From contig CM051034.1 of assembly GCA_027627225.1 (NCBI GenBank), positions 42,637,048-42,701,047 of the forward strand: DNA of 64,000 nt, written 5' to 3'. A program made the position numbers and the translations under genes. The notes under the pieces were generated by a model. The model worked only from the letters and a program-made list of their open reading frames with translations. It ran no database searches and was not told the DNA's origin. Shown here piece after piece: positions 36,151 to 46,809 of the stretch; position 1 is the stretch's first letter, and the number at the start of each line of letters is the position of its first letter. Source of the stretch: Congeria kusceri. Taxonomy: Eukaryota > Mollusca > Bivalvia > Myida > Dreissenidae.

Positions 36151-36399
36151 GTTTTCATTTTTGTAAGTGTTGTTAGTATTTACTTAAGAAGAACTAGACT
36201 GAAAGTTCACAGTTTGAAAAACATTTCTCCAAAAATGAAATTTTAAAACAGGGATTTGTATACTCTATGGAAACGGTTTGTTTAGTAAGCTGTTGTGGTT
36301 AAACAACGTAGTTATTTTGATATTTATTATGCCCTTTGTGTAAAAAAATACTAGGGTAAGACTATCAGGTAGCATTCTTTTCTGTACAAATAACAGATA

Positions 36400-37020
36400 T
36401 CTATCAAAATTTTAACTTTGCACTAGCAATGTGCTTTTCAAACTATGAAATATGACAATAAATGTAGTATAGAAGAGGAAAAAAGTAAACTTCTCACTGG
36501 CAAAAAACTGTAAAACTGCCTCTTTAATATTTATATGTATTACGATCAGCAATGGTGTGCTTTTATACGTATTTTGTTTACTTAATGGATGCAATTCAGA
36601 TAATTTACCTGGCGGTGTTATGATAAATTAAAAGCCATGTGCGATAATAAAATAAAGTATATGCATGTACATGTAATAACCAAAACAAGCTAGCCACATC
36701 AGTCTACAGGATAGCTCAGTACTGTTTTTTTTTCTCATCCAATTTTAGTTACTTCTCATAATTAAAATAAAATAAAAATAATGATAGTTAATTTGCATTG
36801 TTATTGAGTTAAACGTTTGCAGTTGCATCAAACAGCTTAACTGTGGATTTCAAACACGATATTTTATTTTCAAAATATCAAGCGTTATCTCCGTTAAATG
36901 ACCAATGTAATCTCCAACTGATTATTACGTGAAGCTCAAAATTACTATGAACAACCAAAATAGCTATGTATTGGTATTACATTCACACAGCAATTTCTGG
37001 AAACACTATGCGGACTTTTG
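36400..37020. repeat. Duplicated block N, copy 2
   Basis: Collinear with 32500-32590 plus 32985-33620 but without the intervening 400 bp: TTACTTAATGGATGCAATTC, AATTAAAAGCCATGTGC, GTAATCTCCAACTGATTAT, ATAGCTATGTATTGG. Confidence 0.7.
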
Positions 37021-37109
37021 TCTAGTTGGTTTGGTGCCTTTAGTGTTTGTGTATGCTCATGTGTTGGTGTGAATAGTAACTGAATGTGTAAATATATATA
37101 TTGTGTACT

Positions 37110-37450
37110 AAGAGACCAGATAAATAAATAAGACAGACATGAACTATACATCTCAAAATACACCAGTATTGCATTGTGAGCCTAAATGACAAAAGATAAA
37201 ATTGCAGATTGTAAATGAACCCTTTAGGAATCTTACGCTGTTGGATACATTAACAAACAAGCAGGTTCATGGAACTGTGGCGCCTGCATTAATACGTTAC
37301 TCGACATTTACTGGAATAAAGCCAAGATCTATTTTCTACATAGAAAATAAAACACAATATTTGAGTTGCAGAAACATGGACGCAAATATTTATTCTAAGT
37401 CATCATCGGAATCATAAGTTATGGCTTTATAAGTATACTAAAATATAACA
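37110..37450. repeat. Duplicated block A, copy 5 (partial)
   Basis: AAATAAGACAGACATGAAC, ACACCAGTATTGCA and GCAGAAACATGGACGCAAAT parallel 9268-9330 and 718-742. Confidence 0.65.
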
Positions 37451-38480
37451 TTTTTATGTTATGCATTACACAATATCATCATACTACTGAGCATGCAAGC
37501 CAAAATGAGCCCTATTATGCATTAATAGGCAAATATACTATATGGGTCCATGTGTGACCTATATGACCTATATAATACTTTTCTTTTTCTGCTCATATTG
37601 GGTCCATATGGGATCCAACAAGCAAGCTCATATGGGTAAACCCAGATGGCCCCAAATTGGTTACCTATAGGGGACTCATATAAACATTAAAATGCCTCCC
37701 ATATGGTCCACAAATATAGATCCCATCTAAATTTTACAAATCCTATTTCATGGGTACCATATCGGTAGTACAGTATTGGAACCATTCCCTGACCCATATC
37801 GCAACCCCTAACCCATGCATAAAGAGTTTCCCATATGACCATATATCGGTTTCCTATCCAGGTCCCAAATGTTGTACATATTGGATCCCTATGAGTCTTA
37901 CCTATTCTGCTGGCTGGGCAAATATGTAATGATCAATACATATATATAATGGGTAAATATTCAGCAGTTTCCATCAGCATGTTGTTTGCTGTTATATTTC
38001 GATTTTCCTGAACTCTCCTATTTTAAGATAAGTACATGTACATTATGTTATGTTCTTTAATGTAAAGGATTAGATAACAGCAATTCGTTTTGTTCTGCTA
38101 TAATCCGAATTAAAAGCGATATATTTATGTGATAAGAGCGAGTTTACACATATTTCTAGTTATAGGAACTCGAAATGTCTAAAATCCAATTTAAATGATT
38201 GGATTGTCACGATAAAATGTGTGAATGTTAGATTTTCAGAGAGAAGTAAGGTATGTACGTTGCATCCAGATGAAATAAAACGTGTTCACACATTATTGGA
38301 CCTCTTCTGAAATCAGTTTTGAAACTTGCACGTAACAGACACAATTGGATATGTCAAACCACCAGGGAAATCGAACGGAAAGAGAGGAAGTATTAAGTAC
38401 TTACTACCATAGCAGGCTAAAATGAGCCACTTAATTTCGAAACCGATGGCCCATCACTGCTAAAAGTTTTATTAAATCAC
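37440..38480. repeat. Duplicated block K, copy with insertion
   Basis: ATGCATTACACAATATCATCA at the left and GGTAAATATTCAGCAGTTTC after the insertion, then CTGAACTCTCC, ATGTCTAAAATCC, CGTGTTCACACATTATTGG and AAATGAGCCACTTAATTTCG, follow 9690-10210. Confidence 0.75.
37487..37920. mobile_element. CATATG-rich interspersed element
   Basis: About 430 bp dense in CCCATATGG, GGGTCCATATGG and ATATGGGTAAACCC words. It lies between the two halves of block K, which are adjacent in the copy at 9700. The edges read GAGCATGCAAGCC and CTGCTGGCTGGGCAA. No coding. Similar CCCATATGGG repeats are widespread in marine invertebrates (from memory). Confidence 0.75.
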
Positions 38481-38689
38481 TTTTCTACAAATATGTAACG
38501 AATAAATTGATACAAATGCTAGTTATGAAATCATTATTTGAATATATGTTTCTGATATTTGAATTTAAGGACTTTTGATACAACGTGTATTGTAATTTAA
38601 GGTACAATATTGTATATGTCGTATATAAATAGTAGCACAGCTAGTTTTCAGGGTTACCACAGGAAATCGGGCAAATGCCCGAAAATGCT

Positions 38690-39160
38690 CTCTAATGTCA
38701 TTAAAACGAAAAAACACTATGTAAACAATTTCAAAATCAATCAACTTTTATGACAGCAAATAAATGGAATTGAGTAATATGGATTCAATGGGGGCCAGTT
38801 GTTGGAGTGCATGCATGGTAGGCATTTTTCATACTACTTACTATAATACACATGTACTCGGAATATTAAATAAAATGTCCATAATGGCAAGTTCTGTTAG
38901 CAAAATTGGTATTCCAATGGGGAAATGGGAAAAAAATGCCTGACAACTTCATCCTCATACATCATTTACACTGATATCTTCAAAAGTAAAGTCAGATGAA
39001 CTTTTTTGACGGATAGCAGTTGACGTTTGAAATTAATTCTTGTGATTGAATTAAGATTTCCTATTCCATTATCATGTCAGTGTTTAAAAGAAGACGGTTT
39101 TAATTTACTCGTATACTAGCATTTGAGAACCAAATTATTGAAAACAAAACAAAATCAACA
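38690..39160. repeat. Duplicated blocks M and R, copy
   Basis: ATTTCAAAATCAATCAACTTTT, TTCAATGGGGGCCAGTTG (M, 38727-38805), then GACGTTTGAAATTAA and GAGAACCAAATTATTGAAAACAAAAC (R), matching 50590-50660 and 57825-57955. Confidence 0.6.
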
Positions 39161-39654
39161 ACAGAAAACCGGTAATGGTAATAACAAAATGTCAGGAATG
39201 GGCATGTCTCTATTCAAAACAACGCGTTTCTCAATAAATATATATTAATATATCAAAACGATATTTTATGATAAAACGTAAAACAGACGGTAAATTCATT
39301 TCATATCACATTTTCATTTTCGACAGTCGTCCTGGAATTTTTTACCACAGATCAGTGAAATTCATAAACTAAAATATTAAGATCATCAACTTGTTTCACC
39401 AAATGCTAATTATAATAAACCTATTTACGACTCGTCCGCAGTGTTACGTGAACAAAGCTCAAAATCAAGCAAACTCATTTTAATTCAGAAAAGAAAATTA
39501 ACGAACCAATGGTAAAATGAAAATTAACCTTACCCAGGAGGTTTTGTTGAATGTGTTTTGATAATAACATTTTCAAAATTGAATTTGTACTGACTCTCTA
39601 GATCTTAAGAATCGGATATGAAATCCAAATTGAAATTTAATTGTATGCTCATTT

Positions 39655-40140
39655 GCAGTTTAATTTAATGTTAATATCTCCTGACAATGTTTTTCTCGTT
39701 AAATCTCATTTCCCTTGGAAACATATTTCATTAAATTGAACGCTGATGCTGAATTAAATTAATTTTCTGATGGAATTATTTCAGTCATAGAAATTAACAT
39801 AATCCATTTCAGAAGCCAACAGCTCGAACGGTTTCTGTTGTCTTGCGATGATTATTGTAAATTTTATTAGTTACTGCTCTTGGGTTGGTATTTAAGAAAA
39901 GCATACCTCTATTCGGTGTTTTGAAATCATCTTGCAGCTATTGTTCATTTCGTAATACGTCTGTATAGTACACCTATGTGGTATGATGTACATACAAACT
40001 ACAGGAGTAATGTGTATTTATGATGAATTGTGAAAAAAAAGAAACATATAAGAACAAATATCCGAAATAAACAAACAAATCCAACAAACAAACTTATAAT
40101 ACTTATATCCAAAGTTACAATTTCACTAAATACTGCATTT
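39655..40140. repeat. Duplicated blocks B and D, copy 4
   Basis: TTAATATCTCCTGACAATG, AAATTGAACGCTGATGCTGA, ATTAAATTAATTTTCTGATG (nearly identical to 58630-58670), TTTCAGAAGCCAACAG and an AAACAAAC-rich run with TTATATCCAAAGTTACAAT. Confidence 0.75.
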
Positions 40141-40268
40141 GTTCTATTTTATTTGTGTTCTCACATTTTATGTGATATTTCATAAACTGACCGATCTTTG
40201 TATGTGACAATACAAAATCTTACTCTAACGACGAAAACTTCTTAAGAAATACATAAACATTTATTTAA

Positions 40269-40427
40269 GAAATAATATTTAGTTTGTTGTTGAATAACTC
40301 TTGGTAAGGAGTATAGATGCGTAGGAATTAAATCACGAGTGCGAAGCATGAGTGATTTGAGAACATGCATCTATACATTTTACCATGGGTTATTCGACAA
40401 CAAATAATCATAGAAAATTATTATTTC
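40269..40427. mobile_element. Foldback element (GAAATAAT arms)
   Basis: Arms of about 60 bp with a few indels: TTTGTTGTTGAATAAC, TGGTAAGGAGTATAGATGC and their complements GCATCTATAC, TTTTACCATGGGTTATTCG, ACAACAAAT. The centre AAATCAC..GTGATTT is a second stem around GAGTGCGAAGCATGA. Confidence 0.85.
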
Positions 40428-40489
40428 GATTCTAACACAATCTTATATATAATGAGTCTGTTTTTTTAAGGGCTAATGAGAACCATATT

Positions 40490-40935
40490 TATTTATACTC
40501 CGCCCATCTTTCCCATATTTTCACAAGTGCGTTCCATGGACGTCAATAAAGCAAAACAATTCAAGATGACGTCAGCTTCATTCACAAATACTGAGCGAAT
40601 GATGGCAGCTTCATTGATACAAATCAAAAATTCAATGTGACGTCATCTTTATTGATACTATTGTGAAAATATAATGTTAATTAGCGCAACCTCAACGCAT
40701 GTAAGAAAACGTCAACGTGTGATGTAAGCGTAATTATATAATATCTAACATAATATGTAGTTTTATTGCGCTAAAATGCAGACTATTGGTTTGTTACGAT
40801 TTGCTATCGCGCATTTAAGCACGGGCATTTTACTAAACAAATTTCTGCGATTCCCGAACTGCTTTTAAAACATTTCGTTCCGCCCATAAATAGTTGCAGA
40901 ATAACACATACTTGGTTTTTCTTCTTTGTTTATTG
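40490..40935 (+). repeat. Interspersed repeat Y, copy 2
   Basis: Reverse-complement counterpart of 7368-7812. It has several TGACGTCA-like words (40566, 40638) and TCCGCCCAT at both ends (40500, 40880). Confidence 0.7.
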
Positions 40936-41872
40936 ACTACACCCATAGGCACTTCCAACTAGATCTTTTTATACTGCGATTTTCTCAAAAATGACAAATC
41001 GCGTCGGTATCAATCTTTGCAAAGCATCATCGTACACAATTTCCAGTACAGGTATGATAAAAGTCGAACAGTTCAGTGATCATTTATATGTCCTTGTGCT
41101 CGCAGGTGTCGAATAATTGCACGAGCAAATCGTGGTTTATGTAGAAATTAAATGGAGTTTATAATAAAAGTGTTTAACAACGACAGTTCAACCAAAAAAC
41201 ATTTAACACCAATTATTTCATGAAAAACACCATCCCACAATAAATAATATATTTTTTCCAAAATGTCAATAATATGCAAATTAATCTGCAATTTTATCCA
41301 ATCATTGTACTTGGATAACAAGTGATTAACATTTAACCTATATTATACAAAGGAGCACGTGGTAAACTTCTTATCTGTTTGTGATATTAAATGAATGTAA
41401 ATTAATCAGTTAACAATAGCAAGGGAGGAATTTAAAATGTTAGTGGCAAGACCTGGAAAGGGCTACTGTGCAGTATACAGGACGCGCGCGTCGTTGGTAA
41501 GAAGGACGCCGCATGGAGTAATTATTATAAGATAAATTTTCTGTTTATTAGATTGCAATTTATTAAATCATTATTTTTTTGTGATTCTTAATTTAAAAAA
41601 ATAGGAAAATAACGAAAATATTCACTTTTAATTTCTAAGAGTGAAATTGACTTAATTTCGTTTTCGCATTTTTGCGAATTTTTGTTTTGATATTATGTTT
41701 TATCTTTGTTTAGTTTTGTACGAACACGAAATTTCAGATAAAGGAAATTAAATAAATCGAAGTCTATTATATTATTTTGTGTTCTTGAAAAGTTTGGAGA
41801 AATTCGGGCTAAAAATACAAAAGTTAACGCTGATTAAGCGATGGTCTATTTAGAAGTGCCTATGGGTGTAGT
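40936..41872. mobile_element. TIR-bounded segment, 21-bp perfect ends
   Basis: GACTACACCCATAGGCACTT at 40936 is complemented exactly by AAGTGCCTATGGGTGTAGTC ending at 41872, with one extra matching base inside. The 937-bp interior is AT-rich and contains repeat Z (41255-41470) and a short GC-richer patch, GACGCGCGCGTCG, but no coding frame. It may be a composite whose ends belong to repeat Y, because the Y copy at 7368 ends with a faint version of the same terminus. Confidence 0.75.
41255..41470 (-). repeat. Interspersed repeat Z, copy 2
   Basis: Inverted relative of 34370-34605, nested in the TIR-bounded segment. Confidence 0.65.
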
Positions 41873-42204
41873 CGAGTATCGTTATAGAATTTAAAATAAT
41901 TTGCTGTTTGATTAAAAGTAGCTCATGAAAATACATACCTATCGAATAACACAAAGATGTGATCATTTTGAAATGCTGCTTATTTTTTATATTATTATCC
42001 CACCTGAGCAAAATGTTCATATAAACATTTGTTTTAAATTACATGGTCATCTGCCTTGTTAGATAATTTATTACATTGCTCTGAGATTTAACTACATAAA
42101 AAGAATACCTACATTAAGATACAAACAATATATTTATAACAAAACGAAATGCATTATGTTTTGGTATTTTCATGTTTACAAATAAATACAATACAATACA
42201 TTCA

Positions 42205-42760
42205 ATAACACAGATGCTTTTTATCTCTACTGGCAGCTCCCTAACTAGGCTATACTAAATGCCAATGAATAACACGTTTACCCAAAGCCATTTATCAATG
42301 TCTCATAAACAGGATTAATTTGGTGCATTGCCTTCTGCCAATGGTAATTTGGTGCATTGCCTTCTGCCAATGGAATTTGGTGCATTGCCTTCTGCCAGTG
42401 GTAATTTGGTGCATTGCCTTCTGCCAATGGTAATTTGGTGCATTGCCTTCTGCCAATGGTAATTTGGTGCATTGCCTTCTGCCAATGGTAATTTCACGTA
42501 TGAAGCAGAGGGATCGAGCCAAATCCAGTGCTACAAGGATTAACACTGTCTTCTGAACACAATTGTACATATATGGGTTCACTCTAAGAAAAAGAAGTAA
42601 AGAACCAAAACGTTTTAATGCATCCCGCCTTTTTTGTTTCATACTACATGTTACATATGGAAGTAATTAATTCTGTCAATAAGTCCTAAGCGAAAACATA
42701 TGTTATGCATCTTTTATCCGCGCGTTTAGTACAGGAAAGAAATAATGGTGAATAAAGAAG
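42205..42760. repeat. Duplicated block G, copy 4 (with minisatellite)
   Basis: CTACTGGCAGCTCCCTAAC, AATGCCAATGAATAACACG, CCATTTATCAATGTCTCAT, then the tandem array, then ATTTCACGTATGAAGCAGAG and GATCGAGCCAAATCC as in the other G copies. Confidence 0.85.
42317..42489. repeat. 28-29 bp minisatellite, six units
   Basis: Units start at 42317, 42346, 42374, 42403, 42432 and 42461 with AATTTGGTGCATTGCCTTCT then GCCAATGGT. Unit 2 lacks the final T and unit 3 has GCCAGTGGT. The other G copies hold this segment once. The minus-strand frames across it encode repeats of IGRRQCTKL-type peptides and are artefacts. Confidence 0.97.
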
Positions 42761-43079
42761 TTCGTTCAAATACAAAGGTTAATGTTGAATACAGATAAGT
42801 TAATTTAGCCCATCATTTTCTGTCTTAATTTTTTGCCTTATTTGGAAAATTAACGAACTAAAATCACTACAACGCATGATTAACATCAAATGATGTCACG
42901 AAAATAAACAAAATGCGCGTGTTTGCTGTATTCAACAGTGTGAACATACAGCTAAGTGTATCCCACGGGGTGTTATTTCGTCAATGCAGGCGTGATGATA
43001 GGTTAAACAGCTTATATTCCGCTAAAGAACATGATAATTATATAAACATTATGTCCGTCATTTATTTCCCTGGTGAGAA

Positions 43080-43330
43080 TTATGTATTGTACTGGACTCT
43101 TCTAATTAGAAAATAGATTTAAAAAAATGTGTTTCTGGTCGTTAATGGTAGAGATTCAGAGATAAACGCTTTTCAAAATTTAAAAGGGAATATTGAACCG
43201 GGTTTCAGTATCGATTGTAATTATCATGACGGCAGATATTGTCCTGAAGTAAGTACAAAAATGTAATTTAGCGGCTGGAAAATTTCTTCTCAAAGTATAT
43301 GTCGGTAAACACTCTTTAGCATTTGATCTT
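43080..43330. repeat. Duplicated block H, copy 3
   Basis: TTCTAATTAGAAAATAGATT, TCTGGTCGTTAATGG, GTATCGATTGTAATTATCATGA and CGGCAGATATTGTC. No microsatellite. Confidence 0.7.
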
Positions 43331-43487
43331 TTCGTTATCATTTATCTTTTATTTGTTAATAAGGATAATACACATCATTTTTCAAAACACATACATGTGG
43401 AATGCTTGCCTGAACCTTGTTGCAGAAATATATCTTCGGAATGTTTTCTGTATGCAAATCCTTCAGGCACGGATATTGAGGATATTT

Positions 43488-43850
43488 TTTGGTTTCTGTA
43501 GAATATCGATTTAAATTCACGAGTGATCATATAAATTTATATTTTCAAGAGTGAATTAAAAGTCTATATTCTACCGAAACCAAATAATTTTCTTTTTATT
43601 GTGTGCTTTCCCGCCATTGAAACTTCTTTTATTTTTATTGATGTCTAAGTGGGTTTTATTGGAAAACATCGCGTTTCTCGTTTTGACAATTTTAAGTCCG
43701 GCATTTTCAACGGTCCGCTTCATTTACTGTTTTGAATCGGGCACCAGTATGAAACAGTGAAAATTATATGAGTGTTAATTTTCACTGTTTTAAACAGTGA
43801 ATTACCAATTTCATTTCACTGACATTTCCCTATAAAATACTAGAAAGCAT
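43488..43850 (+). mobile_element. TTTGGTTTC foldback element, copy 1
   Basis: It starts with a hairpin, 43488-43584: TTTGGTTTCTGTAGAATATC and its complement ATATTCTACCGAAACCAAA. It continues through AACGGTCCGCTTCATTTACTG to a second hairpin, AAACAGTGAAAATTA and TAATTTTCACTGTTT (43752-43790). The whole arrangement recurs in reverse complement at 53870-54283. No frame. Confidence 0.8.
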
Positions 43851-44239
43851 AACATAAATAGATATAATCTCTACAACATTCATTACATTTATAATTATAT
43901 TATATAATTTCACCAACTATAAAATACGATATTTTCAGTTTAACTTCTAAAGAGAAAAAGGTTGAGGGTAACATGGTCGAAACTATTCCTTGAGACTCTT
44001 TCTTGATGTTCATGCAAAACATTGTTATTTGTAAGAATTTTATATAATGTTTTAAATTCTGGTCTTCTAAAGCTACTTGGGCTTAACTTTTCTTTGGTTC
44101 AATTAAGTTCGTGTTTATTCAGTTTGAATATTTTACTCAGTCCTACCATACTATTGCTGTGTGTAAGAACCTGCTTTCCTTTTGTTTTTCTAGACAATCA
44201 TTAGTACAACTCTCATTATTGTCGTATGTTGTTGAATGT

Positions 44240-44450
44240 TGATATAAGGTATTATGTTACATTTAAAAATGGAGCACATAACAGTTACCAAGGTTTGAAT
44301 GTATGAAAAACAATAGGAGTAATGCCAGCATATTGTGTAATCACCTAGTCCATACTCTGAGACACACTTTTTATATATTTTATTTAGCTTGGAAATGGGC
44401 CAGGTAATCGCAGAGTATTGAAACGTGGCTACAAATGATTGGGTAATATA
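44240..44450. repeat. Single unit of repeat P
   Basis: GGTTTGAATGTATGAAAAAC, AGTAATGCCAGCATATTGTG and TAATCACCTAGTCC resemble the tandem units at 60480-61545. Confidence 0.55.
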
Positions 44451-44601
44451 AGACGTTATATAAAACATTGCAACATGAACTAAAGTGTATGCATTTCTAG
44501 TAATGTGAGTAATTTTCCAGTCCTCAATAATCCTCAAATAATACAAAAATATGCAAAATAGATGGCAGAGTCGTAAGTTGTGATTGTGCTGTAATACTAT
44601 T

Positions 44602-44768
44602 ATTGAGCATTTGTGGGACGAGTTGAACACGGGAGTATGGAGACGACCAGCAGTAGCCTACAGCCCCTTGTTCAGAAATTGAGGAATATTCCCCAGGGAT
44701 TTATCAGGAACTATGTGTCTCGACGAGGCAAGTGTTTCTCGATATGCATGGGTAGACATACGAGTCAC
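44602..44768 (+). pseudogene. Tc1-like transposase C-terminal fragment
   Basis: Remnant of the extreme C-terminus of a Tc1/mariner-superfamily DDE transposase, the nuclear cut-and-paste recombinase. Frame 1 from 44602 reads IEHLWDELNTGVWRR, matching the conserved IEHxWDxLxRxVRxR motif that follows the last catalytic acidic residue. It hits a stop at 44680. One base out of frame the reading continues with NIPQGFIRNYVSRRGKC and ends GRHTSH, equivalent to the IPQxxIRxLVxSMRRRCxA...GGHTRY tail. So it carries at least one frameshift, and the catalytic core and DNA-binding domain are absent upstream. No TIRs were found. It is clearly dead. The 83-codon frame at 44613-44864 is the second frame of this fragment. 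Confidence 0.8.
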
Positions 44769-45039
44769 CAAGTAAAGAAGCCCGGTGTCATATTATGTGA
44801 CAATGTGATAAACTGTTCGGTGACTTTTCACCTTGTACATATTGTACACGGTGTAATTCTGTGAATTTTTGTTTTACAGTGATTTTGATTATTTGTAATG
44901 TTTTTTCAGTAGTGTTTACAGTAGTGAGTTAATTGCATAGAATAAGTTCTAGAAGACATTGATAAGCTATATATTTATTCAGTTCTAGATTTCGTAAAAA
45001 TCCCTTCAAGTTCAAATAGACCGTTATGAAATGTAGTGT

Positions 45040-45510
45040 TTCGTTAGACATGTGATTTAGTGTATGTTACTCAATACACTAGCGAAATGGAAGTAAGGTA
45101 AAGGGAATATTGAAGTCTCTATATGTTCTTATAATGTGCACTTATTATAAAGTTAATTGTTTTAAACTTTTGGATATTACAATTAAATAACAATAACACA
45201 ATTTAATAAGAACATATTAATACATTCAACTATTTCGAAAAAGAAAGTTTAACGTCTATAAAATGTATAATGACGCTAAATTTATAATAAGTATGTCGTA
45301 ATGATGAACTTACATCGTATCGCGTCACTAAATATGAAATGTGGATACAAATAGAATACATGCATGCATTTTGTGTTCTTAAACCACAGGCACGAGTGTA
45401 CATCTATATTGCATAAAGGTTCTTTAATAGTGAAAAGCCAACAACAACCTGAAATAAGGGATGTCAATTCGTAACCGACTCTACATAACTGCCATTTGAC
45501 CAAACAACCT
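45040..45510. repeat. Duplicated block K, diverged copy
   Basis: CACTAGCGAAATGGAAG near 45080, and after an insertion AACCTGAAATAAGGGATGTC and AATTCGTAACCGACTCTACAT, matching 10130-10220 and 22795-22835. Confidence 0.5.
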
Positions 45511-45599
45511 AAATACGTCGCTTTTATAAATTCAATGAAACATACTAAACATGTCCTTGGATATATTTGCAAGCTATACATAGTCTGGTCACATTTATT

Positions 45600-46419
45600 T
45601 AGAAGGAATCAATCGACTGTTGAAAATCAAAAGGTACCAACTGCTATTGATTTCAAATGCAGTTAATACCTTCTGTTCTCAACCCTCGAAATAAAACAAT
45701 ATACTTTTTGTCAGCAATAATATACAGCAAGCAAATATCATGAGGAGAACAATAATAGAGTTAATGAAGGCGCTGATAGAGGAGACTTGACAAATTTTGC
45801 TTGTAAGTTGGAATATTCTGTCTTCAGCTAAAGGCATTCGACAATTTCAAGGAAAAATTGCGTTGTATTATTAAACAGTTATTGAAGAAAAAAAATGCAT
45901 TTCAGGGTAATTGATGCGTGGTAGAAACGAATAAGATGATGAGATATCTTACCCACGTCCGATTTTGTTTAACTACTAACAACATAGATACATTTTTTAT
46001 TATCAAATATCTATTCCGTGTTTCCATCCCTCTGAAATATTTCATTGACGCATATTGAAAGACAATTTTTCATCTAATATTATACACATAGCAAGACTAT
46101 TCATCAACCAGCTCTGAAATCAATACTACTATAAACAATATGTAATTCGTAAAGACAGGCATCAATATAGTTTAACAAACGTTACATATAAAAATCAGAT
46201 TACAACTGAATATAATAACTGTTTTAATTTTAACTTTAGTAACTTATACTTACACGAAAATACTGTCTGGCAAAACAAACATACGAGTATGTCAGTTAAC
46301 AGTTAACTTTATATCTATCAATGTTGTACCACCGTCCGTTGCCCAACGTTAAATGACAAATTATACACTTGAATCGACAATACTGACCATTAGGCGCATA
46401 ACCGGATTAACAACTTCGA
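45600..46419. other. Stretch with nothing recognised
   Basis: AT-rich, no supported features. Confidence 0.35.
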
Positions 46420-46800
46420 TCCAAACAATCATGGGAAATCATTTTCCTGCTAATTCACATCATTCAATCGTCGGAAAATACATCTATTGTATTCTTTTAT
46501 AACTAGATAGATTGTTGTACGATGTTTCGTGGAAACGTTTAGTATCTTGTTTGTATAACTTGATACTATCCACATGCTTTTAAAAAAGTTGGTTTAGTAA
46601 GTAGAAACGGACGTGGAACAAATCGTCAAATTTGTATCGTTCATCTATATCAAAAGCCGAAGTAAATATTCCCATACAGACTGTGATATCTTGATTTGAC
46701 GAATGTTATTGTTTGAAATAGTGCACCGTTTGCCGTAAATGTCAATTGTACGAATTCAAAGGGATTTCCATTATCTGTATATGTAACATCCCACATATTT
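46420..46800. repeat. Duplicated block J, copy 3 (right half)
   Basis: ATACAGACTGTGATATCTTG, TTGACGAATGTTATTGTTTG and GTCAATTGTACGAATTC match 24170-24260 and 53150-53240. Confidence 0.65.
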
Positions 46801-46809
46801 TAATATGAA

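Noticed and set aside
42317..42489. CRISPR-like array of 29-bp repeats
   Set aside because: Units are directly adjacent with no unique spacers, the context is eukaryotic and the array derives from block G.
42278..42642. Minus-strand frames encoding repeated IGRRQCTKL / LAEGNAPN peptides
   Set aside because: They translate the 29-bp minisatellite in three frames. Block G copies without the array have no such frame.
44190..44630. 146-codon minus-strand frame
   Set aside because: It lies antisense to repeat P and the Tc1 fragment, has no recognisable domain, and is not kept in the P units at 60.5-61.5k.
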